The notes: a model not told the origin generated them from the letters alone. DNA of 64,000 bases from Flavobacterium psychrotolerans (GCF_003097635.1 NZ_QCZI01000013.1:24953-88952), one strand, 5' to 3'; positions 19,154 to 28,547 are shown, counted from the first letter of the stretch. A program made the numbers and translations.

Positions 19154-19236
19154 AAGGAGCTATTTCCAGCTGTTCGCTAAATCTTTTCCCACGCAAAAAA
19201 GCGTGGAAAAAGGATATCGCTGCCATCTGGGCTAAA
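19154..19236 (-). ncRNA. Structured intergenic element, family F copy 1
   Basis: On the minus strand: TTTAGCCCAGATGGCAGCG, ATCCTTTTT, a hairpin CCACGC-T6-GCGTGG, AAAAGATTTAGCGAACAGC, then GGAAATAGCTCCTTA. The flanks match the elements at 51857-51944 and, in part, 32616-32710, while the hairpin sequence differs but stays paired. The general form resembles a structured-RNA class reported from Flavobacteria (possibly flavo-1), which I cannot verify. It is antisense to both neighbours, so it is not simply a leader of either. Confidence 0.55.
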
Positions 19237-19246
19237 AAACGGAATC

Positions 19247-19963
19247 ATGATAAACAAAAAAGTAAATGCCGTCCAAGATGCACTTCAAGGAATCGAAAAC
19301 GGAATGACCCTTATGTTCGGCGGTTTCGGATTGTGCGGCATTCCGGAAAACTCCATTGCCGAACTGGTAAAAAAAGAAACCAACAACCTCACCTGCATTT
19401 CTAACAACGCCGGAGTCGATGGCTTTGGTCTTGGATTGCTCCTGCAAAAAAAACAAATCAAAAAAATGGTTTCTTCCTATGTGGGTGAAAATGTGGAGTT
19501 CGAACGCCAAATGCTTTCTGGAGAACTCGAGGTAGAACTCATTCCTCAAGGAACTTTGGCCGAACGTTGCCGAGCTGCTCAAGCCGGAATCCCCGCTTTT
19601 TTTACCCCTGCAGGTTTCGGAACCGAAGTCGCCATTGGCAAAGAAACCCGGGAATTCAACGGAAAAATGCACGTGATGGAATTGGCCTTCAAAGCCGATT
19701 TTGCCATCGTGAAAGCCTGGAAAGGTGATACTGCGGGAAACCTCATCTTCAAAGGAACTGCCCGAAATTTCAATCCCTGCATGGCTGGTGCCGCCAAAAT
19801 CACCATCGCTGAAGTCGAAGAATTGGTAGAAGCCGGAACACTCGACCCCAACCAAATTCATGTTCCTGGAATACTGGTGCAACGCATTTTTCAGGGCGAG
19901 AAATACGAAAAGAGGATTGAGCAACGGACAACTAGAAAAAAGACTAATCATGGCATTGGATAA
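19247..19963 (+). CDS. scoA: 3-oxoacid CoA-transferase, subunit A
   Basis: The alpha subunit of a succinyl-CoA:3-oxoacid-type CoA-transferase, which moves CoA between succinyl-CoA and acetoacetate in ketone-body or amino-acid breakdown. The 238-aa product has the CoA-binding glycine run [12 protein letters not shown] near 26-37, [12 protein letters not shown], and [16 protein letters not shown]. Its end overlaps the start of subunit B by 14 bases, giving translational coupling. Exact substrates cannot be told from sequence. Confidence 0.92.
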   Translation: MINKKVNAVQDALQGIENGMTLMFGGFGLCGIPENSIAELVKKETNNLTCISNNAGVDGFGLGLLLQKKQIKKMVSSYVGENVEFERQMLSGELEVELIPQGTLAERCRAAQAGIPAFFTPAGFGTEVAIGKETREFNGKMHVMELAFKADFAIVKAWKGDTAGNLIFKGTARNFNPCMAGAAKITIAEVEELVEAGTLDPNQIHVPGILVQRIFQGEKYEKRIEQRTTRKKTNHGIG

Positions 19964-20609
19964 AATAGGAATAGCGAAACGCATTGCTCAGGAATTGAAA
20001 GATGGTTTTTTTGTAAACCTAGGCATCGGAATTCCAACTTTAGTAGCCAATTATATTCCAGAAGGAATTGACGTGGAATTTCAAAGTGAAAACGGCGTCC
20101 TGGGAATGGGGCCTTTCCCGTTTGAAGGAGAAGAAGATGCGGATTTAATCAATGCCGGAAAACAAACCATCACCACTTTACCGGGTGCTTCTTTTTTTGA
20201 TTCCGCTTTAAGTTTCGGAATGATTCGAGGGCAACACGTCGATTTGACAATTCTTGGCGCCATGGAAGTTGCCGAAAACGGTGATATTGCCAACTGGAAA
20301 ATTCCTGGAAAAATGGTCAAAGGAATGGGCGGTGCAATGGATTTAGTCGCTTCGGCCGAAAACATTATTGTGGCTATGATGCACGTCAACAAAGCTGGAG
20401 AAAGCAAAATTCTTAAAAAATGTACTTTGCCATTAACAGGCGTGAACTGCGTAAAAAAAGTCGTAACCGAACTTGCCGTTCTCGAAGTAACTCCAAAAGG
20501 TTTTAAACTTCTGGAACGAGCACCGGGAGTTTCCGTGGAACACATTATTGCTTCTACCGAAGCCGATTTAATTATTGAAGGAGAAATTCCGGAAATGGTG
20601 ATTGATTAA
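19950..20609 (+). CDS. scoB: 3-oxoacid CoA-transferase, subunit B
   Basis: The beta subunit, holding the catalytic Glu that forms the glutamyl-CoA thioester, in [10 protein letters not shown] (about residues 46-55). Other family marks: [32 protein letters not shown] and [14 protein letters not shown]. The correct start is the ATG at 19950 ([13 protein letters not shown]), giving 219 aa; an in-frame ATG at 19860 inside subunit A would add 30 unrelated residues. Followed by a terminator. Confidence 0.93.
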   Translation: MALDKIGIAKRIAQELKDGFFVNLGIGIPTLVANYIPEGIDVEFQSENGVLGMGPFPFEGEEDADLINAGKQTITTLPGASFFDSALSFGMIRGQHVDLTILGAMEVAENGDIANWKIPGKMVKGMGGAMDLVASAENIIVAMMHVNKAGESKILKKCTLPLTGVNCVKKVVTELAVLEVTPKGFKLLERAPGVSVEHIIASTEADLIIEGEIPEMVID

Positions 20610-20626
20610 AGAAAAACTTATGAAAT

Positions 20627-20665
20627 AAAAAGACCGCTTACTCATCAAGAATAAACGGTCTTTTT
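20627..20665. terminator. scoB / fumarase bidirectional terminator
   Basis: AAAAAGACCG at 20627-20636 and CGGTCTTTTT at 20656-20665. Runs of A and T on both sides suit termination in both directions, between scoB and the convergent fumarase gene. Confidence 0.75.
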
Positions 20666-20673
20666 CATTATAT

Positions 20674-20715
20674 ATCTTTGCGAACTTCGCGTTTGACTTT
20701 GCGTCTTTGCGGTTA
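20674..20715 (+). repeat. Short interspersed repeat, family A copy 2
   Basis: Several CTTTGCG units: ATCTTTGCGAACTTCGCG, a short spacer and CTTTGCGTCTTTGCGGTTA. It ends 4 bases from the fumarase stop codon, the same position as copy 1 relative to the ade stop. Confidence 0.8.
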
Positions 20716-20719
20716 AAAA

Positions 20720-22321
20720 CTACAAATTCTCAAAAAAATCATTCCCTTTATCATCGGTAATGATGAATGCAGGGAAATCTTTAACCGTGATTTTACGCAC
20801 CGCTTCCATGCCTAATTCTTCAAAATCGACAACCTCAACTGAAACGATATTCTCTTTGGCTAAAATTGCCGCTGGTCCGCCTATGGAACCTAGATAGAAA
20901 CCTCCATATTTTTGGCAAGCCTCTTTCACTTCTTTGGTTCTATTTCCTTTGGCCAACATCACCATGCTACCGGCATGTTTTTGGAATTCATCCACATACA
21001 CATCCATTCTACCGGCAGTTGTTGGTCCAAAACTTCCAGAAGCCATTCCTTCCGGTGTTTTAGCTGGCCCTGCATAATATACTGGATGATTTTTGAAGTA
21101 TTCTGGCATTGATTTACCCGCATCCAATAATTCTTTAATTTTAGCGTGAGCGATATCACGAGCTACAATCAAAGTTCCGTTTAATTTCAAACGCGTTTTG
21201 ATTGGATATTGGGATAATTTTTTAAGAATATCAGCCATTGGTTGATTCAAATCAATTTCGACTGCTGGTTCCAAATGTGGCGCCGTTTCCGGCAAAAACT
21301 GTTTTGGATTCACTTCCAATTGTTCAACGTAAATTCCGTCTTTGGTAATTTTACCTTTAATATTTCTATCGGCAGAACAGGAAACTCCTAATCCAACCGG
21401 GCAAGAAGCAGCATGACGTGGTAGACGAATTACACGAACATCATGGGTGAAATATTTTCCTCCAAATTGCGCTCCGACATGACTTTCCTGGCAAATTAAT
21501 TGCACTCGTTTTTCCCACTCCAAATCACGGAAAGCCTGACCTGCCATATTTCCAGAAGTGGGTAAATTATCAAAATAACCCGCAGATGCTTTTTTGACCG
21601 CTGCCAAATTCGCTTCCGCTGAAGTTCCTCCAATCACTAAAGCCAAGTGATACGGCGGACAAGCCGAAGTTCCCAAATCCATTATTTTGGCACGAATGAA
21701 AGCATCCATTGATTTTTCATTCAATAAAGATTTCGTTTGTTGGTATAAATACGTTTTATTGGCAGAACCTCCACCTTTTGCTAAAAACAAAAATTCATAA
21801 GTAGCTCCTTTTTTGGCATAAATATCAATTTGTGCCGGAAGATTAGAACCTGAATTTTTTTCTTCAAACATGCTAATCGGAACAATTTGAGAGTAACGAA
21901 GATTTCTTTCTTGATAGGTGTTAAAAATCCCTTTCGAAATCCATTCAGCATCATCAACGCCTGTATATACATTTTCGCCTTTTTTGGCCATAACAATCGC
22001 TGTTCCGGTGTCCTGACAAGAAGGTAATTCCCCATCAATTGCCACAACTGCATTTTGCAATAAATTATAGGCTACAAAACGGTCATTGTCGGTTGCTTCC
22101 GGATCGTCAAGAATAACTCTTAGCTTAGCTAAATGTGCAGTCCGCAACATAAACGAAACGTCTTTCAAAGCTTCTTGCGATAACAATTCCAATCCTTTTG
22201 GATTAATTGTTAAAATCTCTCTGTCTCCTAATTTTTCTAAGGTTACGTAGTCAGAAGTAATTTTTCGGTATTGGGTATCGTCTTTTAAAATTGGATAAGG
22301 ATCCTGGTATATAAATTCCAT
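20720..22321 (-). CDS. fumA: Fumarate hydratase, class I
   Basis: Interconverts fumarate and malate in the TCA cycle with an oxygen-sensitive [4Fe-4S] cluster. From [19 protein letters not shown] (start 22321) the product is 533 aa. Likely cluster cysteines: [19 protein letters not shown] and [10 protein letters not shown]-terminal beta domain has [31 protein letters not shown] and GSIGGPAA. An upstream ATG at 22348 adds 9 residues (MAFFKKPHI) not expected in the family. A TATATTTG box on the minus strand at 22346-22353 lies about 25 bases before the chosen ATG and spans that upstream one, supporting the start. The letter of the fum symbol is nominal. Confidence 0.94.
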   Translation of the reverse strand: MEFIYQDPYPILKDDTQYRKITSDYVTLEKLGDREILTINPKGLELLSQEALKDVSFMLRTAHLAKLRVILDDPEATDNDRFVAYNLLQNAVVAIDGELPSCQDTGTAIVMAKKGENVYTGVDDAEWISKGIFNTYQERNLRYSQIVPISMFEEKNSGSNLPAQIDIYAKKGATYEFLFLAKGGGSANKTYLYQQTKSLLNEKSMDAFIRAKIMDLGTSACPPYHLALVIGGTSAEANLAAVKKASAGYFDNLPTSGNMAGQAFRDLEWEKRVQLICQESHVGAQFGGKYFTHDVRVIRLPRHAASCPVGLGVSCSADRNIKGKITKDGIYVEQLEVNPKQFLPETAPHLEPAVEIDLNQPMADILKKLSQYPIKTRLKLNGTLIVARDIAHAKIKELLDAGKSMPEYFKNHPVYYAGPAKTPEGMASGSFGPTTAGRMDVYVDEFQKHAGSMVMLAKGNRTKEVKEACQKYGGFYLGSIGGPAAILAKENIVSVEVVDFEELGMEAVRKITVKDFPAFIITDDKGNDFFENL

Positions 22322-22475
22322 AATATGAGGTTTTTTAAAGAATGCCAAATATAAGAATTGTCAAAAGAACTAAACCTGATTTATATCAACTTATGCTTTA
22401 GAATGATTTAAAATTAGATGTCAAAAAGTCATCGGCTTGCCCGCACTAATTAACAGAAGTCTGGTGTTATTTATT

Positions 22476-23915
22476 TTAAAAAAACCAAGTCGCCACAAAA
22501 ATAGCCGTAATTACACAAATAAAGTCAACTACAAGCATCGTTCCTAAAGCGTAACGTGTATTTTTTATATTAATTGAACCAAAGTAAACCGCAATTACAT
22601 AAAAGGTGCTTTCGGCACTGCATTGAAAAATACTACTCAACCTTCCCGTTAAGGAATCGGCACCAAAAGTATTCATCGAATCTATCAAAAACCCTCGTGA
22701 ACCCGCAGAACTAAAGGGTCTTAGTAATGCTACCGGTAAAGCATCGGTGATTTCTTTGCTTACGCCCATATTAGAAAAAGCAAAAGCAATCCAATTGCTA
22801 ATAATTTCAAACAAACCACTGTTTCTGAATAAAGATATGGCAACCAACATTCCCAAAACATAAGGAAAAATGGTAACTCCAGTTTTTACGCCATTATTGG
22901 CTCCAACTACAAAGGCTTCATAAACAGTAGTATTGGCCTCAGCAAATTTTTTCTCTTTAATAAAGGAAAAGATCAAAGTGAAAATAATAATTCCTACCAA
23001 TATCAAAGCGGAAAGATTAGCTGTAAAATAGTTTTTACCAATTAAATCCAAATGGTTTACATACATCAACAAACCAACAATTGCAGTAATTAACGCCATT
23101 AATGTAACTACTAAAGACGCACTTTTGAAATTAATTTTTTGTTTAATTCCAACGATAAGAAAAGCAGCAATTGTACCAATAAAAGAGGTAATAATGCAAG
23201 GCAACATCACATCAGCTGGATTGCTGGCATTGGCAGCAGCACGATAGCCAATTATAGAAGTTGCTATTAAGGTAAGTCCCGAAGCATGCAAACACATAAA
23301 CATAATTTGCGCATCACTCGCTCGATCTTTGTCGGTATTCAGTTCTTGCAAACTTTCCATAGCTTTTAATCCAAATGGTGTCGCGGCCGAATCCAATCCT
23401 AAGAAATTGGCAGCAAAGTTCAAGGTCATATAGGAAATCGACGGGTGATTTTGAGGAATACTTGGAAACACTTTTACGAATACCGGACTCAATACTTTTG
23501 CTAGTTTTTCAGATGCTCCGGAAATGATTAGAAGCTCCATCAATCCACAGAAAAAAGCCAAATAAGCAATCAACGGAATGATTAAATCAAGTAATGTACT
23601 TTTGCAAGTTGGCAACAACCCATCTGATTTTTGAACTCCACTAAAAATTTTAACTACTTTATTTTTATACACATAAGTAGTATCGGCATTTAGTGTATCT
23701 CTATTGATAACAAAGGTTTTTTCTTTCGATTTATTGATGCTGTCTTTTATAAAAACAGGAATCCGACCCATATATTTTTCTGAAATTAAAATAGGATCGT
23801 CTTTTTTTCCGTTTAAAACATTGTCAATCGTGTAGCTGTTACCAGAAAACAAACTGAAAATCACAAATGCAATTGAAGAAATAAAAATAGCCAACCAAAA
23901 TCTACTCAATACCAT
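22476..23915 (-). CDS. Nucleoside-recognition (Gate) membrane protein, SpmA-SpmB fusion-like
   Basis: A 479-aa inner-membrane protein with about ten hydrophobic segments and two copies of the Gate/nucleoside-recognition domain. The first half (after a hydrophilic insert at about 28-75) has LNFAANFLGLDSAATPFGLKA, typical of SpmA; the second half has GANNGVKTGVTIFPYVLGML and LLRPFSSAGSRGFLID, typical of SpmB. In Bacillus these are separate genes for spore-core dehydration; Bacteroidota do not sporulate, so the role here is unknown, perhaps transport. In the same direction as the exonuclease gene 53 bases upstream. Confidence 0.85.
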   Translation of the reverse strand: MVLSRFWLAIFISSIAFVIFSLFSGNSYTIDNVLNGKKDDPILISEKYMGRIPVFIKDSINKSKEKTFVINRDTLNADTTYVYKNKVVKIFSGVQKSDGLLPTCKSTLLDLIIPLIAYLAFFCGLMELLIISGASEKLAKVLSPVFVKVFPSIPQNHPSISYMTLNFAANFLGLDSAATPFGLKAMESLQELNTDKDRASDAQIMFMCLHASGLTLIATSIIGYRAAANASNPADVMLPCIITSFIGTIAAFLIVGIKQKINFKSASLVVTLMALITAIVGLLMYVNHLDLIGKNYFTANLSALILVGIIIFTLIFSFIKEKKFAEANTTVYEAFVVGANNGVKTGVTIFPYVLGMLVAISLFRNSGLFEIISNWIAFAFSNMGVSKEITDALPVALLRPFSSAGSRGFLIDSMNTFGADSLTGRLSSIFQCSAESTFYVIAVYFGSINIKNTRYALGTMLVVDFICVITAIFVATWFF

Positions 23916-23968
23916 AATTATAATTTTTGTAAATGTAATAAATCAATAACAATTGCAATAATGAATCC

Positions 23969-24682
23969 TTACACGTGAATAATCTCGTCCTCAATCAACA
24001 AATCTTCTCGACGCAAGCGAAGGAAAATTTGTGCCACAGCAATCGTATCTTTTTCACAATAGGTAACAATGCGATCAATGTCTTTATCTACATAAAAAAC
24101 GTGACCTACCTGGCTACCGTCGATGTCTCCTTTTGGGGATGGAATTCCGAGTACTTTACACATCAATTTTAAAGAAGTAAAATGCTTGTAATCGCCAAAT
24201 TTCCATAATTCTAACGTGTCCAAATGTGGGATTTCCCAAGGTTTTTTGCCAAAAAGATTCAACTTATTTGGAATCGCAATTTGATTGATTATCATGCGCC
24301 GGGCGAGGAATGGAATATCAAATTCCTTGGCATTATGACCGCACAAAACATGATGCGGCTGATTGAAGTGATTGTTCAGCAAATTATTAAAGTCGTTCAA
24401 TATTTTCTTTTCCTCCCCAAAAAATGAAGTCACCCTAAAATTTCTGACATCCCCTTTAATGATGAAATAGCCTACTGAGATGCAAATGATTTTGCCAAAT
24501 TCTGCCCAAATTCCGGCGCGGTCATAAAAATCTTCTGGAGTATATTCGTCTTTGCGTTGGTATTGGGTTTTGTGTTCCCAAAGTTCCTTCATTTCGGCAT
24601 CTAAGGTATTGAAATCGGCTACATCGGGAACAGTTTCTATATCAAGAAATAGGATGTTTTCTAGGCGAATTTTTTCTATCAT
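23969..24682 (-). CDS. PolB-type 3'-5' exonuclease domain protein
   Basis: A 237-aa stand-alone 3'-5' exonuclease of the family related to the proofreading domain of PolB (DnaQ-like fold). Catalytic motifs: ExoI LFLDIETVPD at about 13-22, ExoII in CGHNAKEFDIPFLARR at about 115-130, and ExoIII in IVTYCEKDTIAVAQIFLRL near the C-terminus. It lacks polymerase domains. Probably acts in DNA repair or turnover; substrate unknown. Confidence 0.9.
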   Translation of the reverse strand: MIEKIRLENILFLDIETVPDVADFNTLDAEMKELWEHKTQYQRKDEYTPEDFYDRAGIWAEFGKIICISVGYFIIKGDVRNFRVTSFFGEEKKILNDFNNLLNNHFNQPHHVLCGHNAKEFDIPFLARRMIINQIAIPNKLNLFGKKPWEIPHLDTLELWKFGDYKHFTSLKLMCKVLGIPSPKGDIDGSQVGHVFYVDKDIDRIVTYCEKDTIAVAQIFLRLRREDLLIEDEIIHV

Positions 24683-24758
24683 AATTTAGCTTTTAGACTT
24701 CTTATTGATTCAGACTTTCTACAAATCTAATAAATCTAAGCGGTCTAAGGATTCAATT

Positions 24759-25229
24759 TTAAAACAAACTTTGCTGGGTTACTGGGTTTTCGTGCTCGAG
24801 CAACCATTTTTTTCTCCATAAACCACCCGCGTATCCTGTAAGCGAACCGTCTGTTCCAATGATTCTGTGACACGGAACCACTATCCACAGCGGGTTTTTC
24901 CCATTGGCGGAAGCCACAGCCCGAATGGCCTTGACATCACCTAATTTTTTTGATAATTCTAAATAAGACATCGTTTTCCCGAAAGGAATTTCTAATAATC
25001 CTTTCCATACTTTTTGTTGAAATTCGGTTCCTTTTGGATTGATTTTGAAATCAAAACGAGTTCTTTTTCCTTCAAAATAATCTTGAAGTTGGGAAATGGC
25101 TTCGACTAAAACTGCTGGTATGGTTTCAGAGACTTCTCCTTCATCGGAAATGGAAATTTTTGAAATTCCGTTTTCGTCTCCAATAATTTCGGCAATTCCT
25201 AAAGAAGTTTTGAATAAGGCAGTTTCCAT
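24759..25229 (-). CDS. ogt: Methylated-DNA--protein-cysteine methyltransferase
   Basis: Repairs O6-alkylguanine by irreversible transfer of the alkyl group to its own cysteine. Active-site IVVPCHRIIG lies near residues 116-125, preceded by the helix-turn-helix SYLELSKKLGDVKAIRAVASANGKNP and followed by LTGYAGGLWRKKWLLEHE. 156 aa corresponds to the small Ogt form without the Ada regulatory domain. A TACTTTTA box on the minus strand ends 4 bases from the ATG, hinting at a very short or absent leader. Confidence 0.94.
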   Translation of the reverse strand: METALFKTSLGIAEIIGDENGISKISISDEGEVSETIPAVLVEAISQLQDYFEGKRTRFDFKINPKGTEFQQKVWKGLLEIPFGKTMSYLELSKKLGDVKAIRAVASANGKNPLWIVVPCHRIIGTDGSLTGYAGGLWRKKWLLEHENPVTQQSLF

Positions 25230-25263
25230 TTTATAAAAGTAAATAATTTATTCCTAGAAGTTG

Positions 25264-25302
25264 TCAAAAAAAGAACGTCTACAAAAAAATCTGTAGACGT
25301 TC
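25264..25302 (-). terminator. hemB-cytochrome c terminator
   Basis: Perfect 11-bp hairpin (GAACGTCTACA at 25273-25283 and its complement at 25292-25302). On the minus strand it ends in seven T, 24 bases after the cytochrome c stop. Confidence 0.9.
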
Positions 25303-25326
25303 ATATTCTATATTTCGGATGTATCC

Positions 25327-25710
25327 TTATTTTAAGTGAGAATATACATAAATTTCTAGAGCTTTCAACTCTTCATCGGACATGGTTTTAGTGATGACAA
25401 AATTTGCTTTCATCACTTCATATTGTGCGGGATCTACAATTGGTTCTCCCTCGCCTTTAAGGAATTGAACCATATTTGCATTTTTATCTTTGTAGATTTT
25501 TGCAATTTCCTGTAAACTTGGCCCTACCACTTTTTGCGCTACTTGGTGACAGGCAATACAATTTCCTTTCCCTTCAAAAATGCTTTTTCCTAAATCTTCC
25601 GGTTTTTGAACTTCAGATACGTTCTCATCGGGTTTTCCAAAAGATTCAGCAGATTCTTTTTTACAAGACAAGGTCAATAAAATTAACAATAGGAATAACT
25701 GTTTTTTCAT
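25327..25710 (-). CDS. Cytochrome c lipoprotein
   Basis: A 127-aa class I c-type cytochrome with a lipoprotein signal (MKKQLFLLLILLTLSC, Cys16 lipidated), placing it on the periplasmic face of a membrane. The heme-binding CIACH lies near residue 51-55, and a distal Met ligand is likely in the region KTMSDEELKALEIYVYSHL. The start at 25710 is chosen for the signal peptide; the longer frame from 25788 would overlap hemB. It begins 2 bases after the hemB stop, so the heme protein and heme-synthesis gene are co-transcribed. Confidence 0.9.
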   Translation of the reverse strand: MKKQLFLLLILLTLSCKKESAESFGKPDENVSEVQKPEDLGKSIFEGKGNCIACHQVAQKVVGPSLQEIAKIYKDKNANMVQFLKGEGEPIVDPAQYEVMKANFVITKTMSDEELKALEIYVYSHLK

Positions 25711-25712
25711 GC

Positions 25713-26705
25713 CTATTTCTTCAAAAGTATTGCAGCCTCTTTGGCAAAATAAGTCGAAATCAAACTGGCTCCTGCTCGTTTGATACACATTAATTGTTCC
25801 ATCATAATTTTGTCATGGTCTAGCCAGCCTCTTTCGGCAGCGGCCTTTATCATGGCATATTCGCCAGAAACATGAAAAACAGTTACAGGAACGTTCACGG
25901 CATTTTTAACTTCACGAACAATGTCTAAATACGCAATTCCTGGTTTTACCATAACCATATCAGCACCTTCTTCCACGTCCCATAAGGCTTCTTTGATAGC
26001 CTCGATGCGATTGGCATAATCCATTTGGTACGTTTTTTTGTCTTTTGGGATTTCAGTAGAATCAACCGGAGCGCTGTCTAAGGCATCACGGAACGGTCCG
26101 TAAAATGCGGAAGCGTATTTAGCAGAATAACTCATGATACACACATTTTGAAATCCAGCTGCATCCAATCCTTGGCGCAAACGCAGTACACGACCGTCCA
26201 TCATGTCACTTGGCGCCACAAAATCGGCTCCGGCTTGGGCATGAGAAACGGCCATTTTTACCAGTGCTTCGTTAGTCGCATCGTTAGCAACATCTCCTCT
26301 TTCAATGATTCCGTCATGGCCATAAATAGAATACGGGTCCAATGCTACGTCAGGCATTACAATCATTTCCGGGCAAGAGGTTTTGATGGCACGAATAGTG
26401 TTTTGCATTAGTCCATCTTTATTCCAAGCTTCTTTTCCAGTATTGTCTTTTAGATTTTCGCCGACTTTTACATAAATATTTACAGCACGAATACCTAAAT
26501 CAAATAATTCAATAACTTCTTTGACGGTCAAATCAATGGAACGACGAAATATTCCTGGCATGGAAGCAATTTCCACTTGTATATTTTCGCCTTCTGCAAT
26601 AAACATGGGAAACATAAAATCACTTGGACTTAATGTGGTTTCGCGAACTAAACTTCTGATGGATTCGTTCGTTCTTAATCTTCTACCTCTGTGTAATGGG
26701 AACAT
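25713..26705 (-). CDS. hemB: Delta-aminolevulinic acid dehydratase (porphobilinogen synthase)
   Basis: Condenses two 5-aminolevulinate into porphobilinogen, the second step of heme synthesis. The 330-aa product starts MFPLHRGRRLRTNESIRSLVRET. Active-site lysines are in SYSAKYASAFYGPFRDAL and MVMVKPGIAYLDIV. The metal-site region reads VAPSDMMDGRVLRLR where zinc-type enzymes have a Cys-rich loop, suggesting the magnesium-type enzyme. Followed by cytochrome c; hemF lies upstream beyond an orphan gene. Confidence 0.96.
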   Translation of the reverse strand: MFPLHRGRRLRTNESIRSLVRETTLSPSDFMFPMFIAEGENIQVEIASMPGIFRRSIDLTVKEVIELFDLGIRAVNIYVKVGENLKDNTGKEAWNKDGLMQNTIRAIKTSCPEMIVMPDVALDPYSIYGHDGIIERGDVANDATNEALVKMAVSHAQAGADFVAPSDMMDGRVLRLRQGLDAAGFQNVCIMSYSAKYASAFYGPFRDALDSAPVDSTEIPKDKKTYQMDYANRIEAIKEALWDVEEGADMVMVKPGIAYLDIVREVKNAVNVPVTVFHVSGEYAMIKAAAERGWLDHDKIMMEQLMCIKRAGASLISTYFAKEAAILLKK

Positions 26706-26719
26706 AATTTTATTTTTTC

Positions 26720-26783
26720 AAGCTCCGTAGGAGCGTTATATTTATTAATCTGTTTATGAGCTCCGGTAGAGCAATATGTTATG
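26720..26783 (+). repeat. Short palindromic repeats, family B copies 1 and 2
   Basis: Two tandem units: AGCTCCGTAGGAGCGTTATA (26721 on, followed by TTTATTA) and GAGCTCCGGTAGAGCAATAT (26758 on). Each has an AGCTCC...GGAGC/GAGC mini-palindrome followed by an AT-rich tail. A third unit in inverted orientation is at 27411-27438, on the other side of the orphan gene. Confidence 0.75.
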
Positions 26784-26809
26784 TGTATTAAATTCACAAC
26801 TATTTTATA

Positions 26810-27391
26810 TTAAAAAGGCAAATCATTTATTGATTCATCTTCGCGTTTATTTGGATATTGCTCTATTTTTAGATCATCAACTGATATACTAAATTTAGTA
26901 TTGGTATTGTCAAACAAGTCCTTATGAATATCAGATTCTACAATACCAACGGTAAATATTTCTCCTTCTAATATTCTCTTAAAAATATTATAAGATATTC
27001 TTGCGGCATTATAACTATTAATAGGAATATTAGGAGTTTTGTGAGAAAAATTCCAACCTATAGCAAATCCTATAGATTTATCTTCGTTAATAAAATAAGC
27101 ATAGTTATCTCCATATTTACTTACAGAAACAGACAACTCCAATAATTGCTTCTTATTAAACAAAGCACTTCTTACCCAATTGTTAAGATTATAACCTACA
27201 GTCAATTTTCTTCTACTCTCACTTTTTACTAAGTATAATATGATGCAATTTTCATTTCTATAAAAATTATATTCACTTTTAGGTTCAATTATATACTCAT
27301 CATCCAAAAGGTCTTTTACATTTACAATACCATTCTTTTTAAGAATTTCTTCATATTCATAAAACATTTTTTCGCTCTCTTTTGTTATCAT
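26810..27391 (-). CDS. Hypothetical protein between hemB and hemF
   Basis: Not recognised. A soluble 193-aa product from MITKESEKMFYEYEEILKKN, with no signal peptide, membrane helix or known catalytic motif; mixed alpha/beta composition, with KLTVGYNLNNWVRSALFNKKQLLEL and IGFAIGWNFSH. The codon use is more AT-rich than that of hemB and hemF. A longer frame from 27448 would start inside hemF and a repeat, so the start at 27391 is preferred. The gene is bracketed by family B palindromes in opposite orientations and splits hemB from hemF, which suggests it was inserted there. Confidence 0.7.
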   Translation of the reverse strand: MITKESEKMFYEYEEILKKNGIVNVKDLLDDEYIIEPKSEYNFYRNENCIILYLVKSESRRKLTVGYNLNNWVRSALFNKKQLLELSVSVSKYGDNYAYFINEDKSIGFAIGWNFSHKTPNIPINSYNAARISYNIFKRILEGEIFTVGIVESDIHKDLFDNTNTKFSISVDDLKIEQYPNKREDESINDLPF

Positions 27392-27410
27392 AGCCTCGAT
27401 AAATTTTTTA

Positions 27411-27438
27411 TTTATAAATATGGCGCTCCGTTGGAGCT
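27411..27438 (-). repeat. Short palindromic repeat, family B copy 3
   Basis: Minus strand AGCTCCAACGGAGCGCCATA then TTTATAAA. It starts immediately after the hemF TAA stop. Orientation is opposite to copies 1 and 2. Confidence 0.75.
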
Positions 27439-28341
27439 TTAAAGCCAATCAATTGGTTTTTCTAAAACTTTCAATAATTTTTCTTCTTCGCTTCCTTTTT
27501 CAGGATGATGGTCGTAAACCCACTGCACGTGTGGGGGTAAACTCATCAAGATACTTTCAATTCTTCCGTTGGTTTTTAATCCAAACAACGTGCCTTTGTC
27601 ATGAACCAAATTGAACTCTACATAACGTCCTCGACGGATTTCCTGCCAAGTTCTGTTTTCGGCAGTGTATGAAAGGTCTTTTCTTTTTTCAACTATTGGA
27701 ACGTAGGCTTCCAGAAAACTATCACCAACTTCGGTTACAAAGTTGTACCAATCCTGCATACTCATCGCATCCGTAGCTTTGCAATAATCGAAAAACAACC
27801 CTCCAATGCCTCGGGCTTCATTGCGATGCGAGTTCCAAAAATAGGCATCACATTGTTTTTTGTATTTTGGATAAAACTCGGGATTGTCTTTGTTGCAAGC
27901 TGTTTTGCAAGTTTGGTGAAAATGAATGGCATCTTCTTCAAACAAATAATAGGGTGTTAAATCCTGCCCGCCACCAAACCATTGCTGAATCACATTTTTG
28001 TTCTCATCATACATTTCGAAATAGCGCCAATTGGCGTGAACCGTCGGCACCATTGGATTTTTTGGATGCAAAACCAAACTTAATCCGCAAGCAAAAAAAT
28101 CGGCTTCACCTACGTTGAATAATTTTTGCATGGCTTCGGGCAATTTTCCGTGAACTGCCGAAATATTGACACCTCCTTTTTCGAAAACTGTTCCGTTTTC
28201 TATCACGCGGGTTCTTCCGCCACCTCCTTCGGGGCGTTCCCAAAGGTCTTCACGGAATTTAGCCCGACCGTCGACCGCTTCTAATCCTTTGCAAATTTGA
28301 TCTTGGAGGTTTTGTATGTATTGGTAAAACTGGTCTTTCAT
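27439..28341 (-). CDS. hemF: Oxygen-dependent coproporphyrinogen III oxidase
   Basis: Decarboxylates coproporphyrinogen III to protoporphyrinogen IX with O2, late in heme synthesis. 300 aa. Family motifs: VHANWRYFEM, the WFGGGQDLTPYYLFEEDAIHFH stretch (cited in part), RGIGGLFFDY, and the C-terminal RRGRYVEFNLVHDKGT and SLPPHVQW. Use of HemF implies aerobic heme synthesis. A TAAATTTG -7 box at 28464-28471 on the minus strand suggests a leader of about 120 bases. Confidence 0.96.
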   Translation of the reverse strand: MKDQFYQYIQNLQDQICKGLEAVDGRAKFREDLWERPEGGGGRTRVIENGTVFEKGGVNISAVHGKLPEAMQKLFNVGEADFFACGLSLVLHPKNPMVPTVHANWRYFEMYDENKNVIQQWFGGGQDLTPYYLFEEDAIHFHQTCKTACNKDNPEFYPKYKKQCDAYFWNSHRNEARGIGGLFFDYCKATDAMSMQDWYNFVTEVGDSFLEAYVPIVEKRKDLSYTAENRTWQEIRRGRYVEFNLVHDKGTLFGLKTNGRIESILMSLPPHVQWVYDHHPEKGSEEEKLLKVLEKPIDWL

Positions 28342-28547
28342 ATTGCTTATTCCAGCATAATCTTCATAGGAAGAGGAAGCAAGAGGATTTGTATTGGTTT
28401 TTAATACTATTTGTGCTGCTTTTGTGTTGGGTACAATTGAAATTCAATTCAAAAAGCAACATTCAAATTTACATAAAATATTTTTCTTTTGATGAAAAGA
28501 TCAAAAATTACTGGTTTTATGCGTTGGATATTGTATGAAATCAAATC

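Noticed and set aside
19232..19984. A 250-codon open frame on the minus strand opposite the CoA-transferase subunit A gene.
   Set aside because: It is the antisense shadow of scoA, which has clear family motifs; the antisense product is Phe/Ser/Gly-rich without known domains.
28435..28449. Palindrome AATTGAAATTCAATT in the hemF leader as an operator.
   Set aside because: AT-rich and short; no known regulator site matches and no second copy was noticed.
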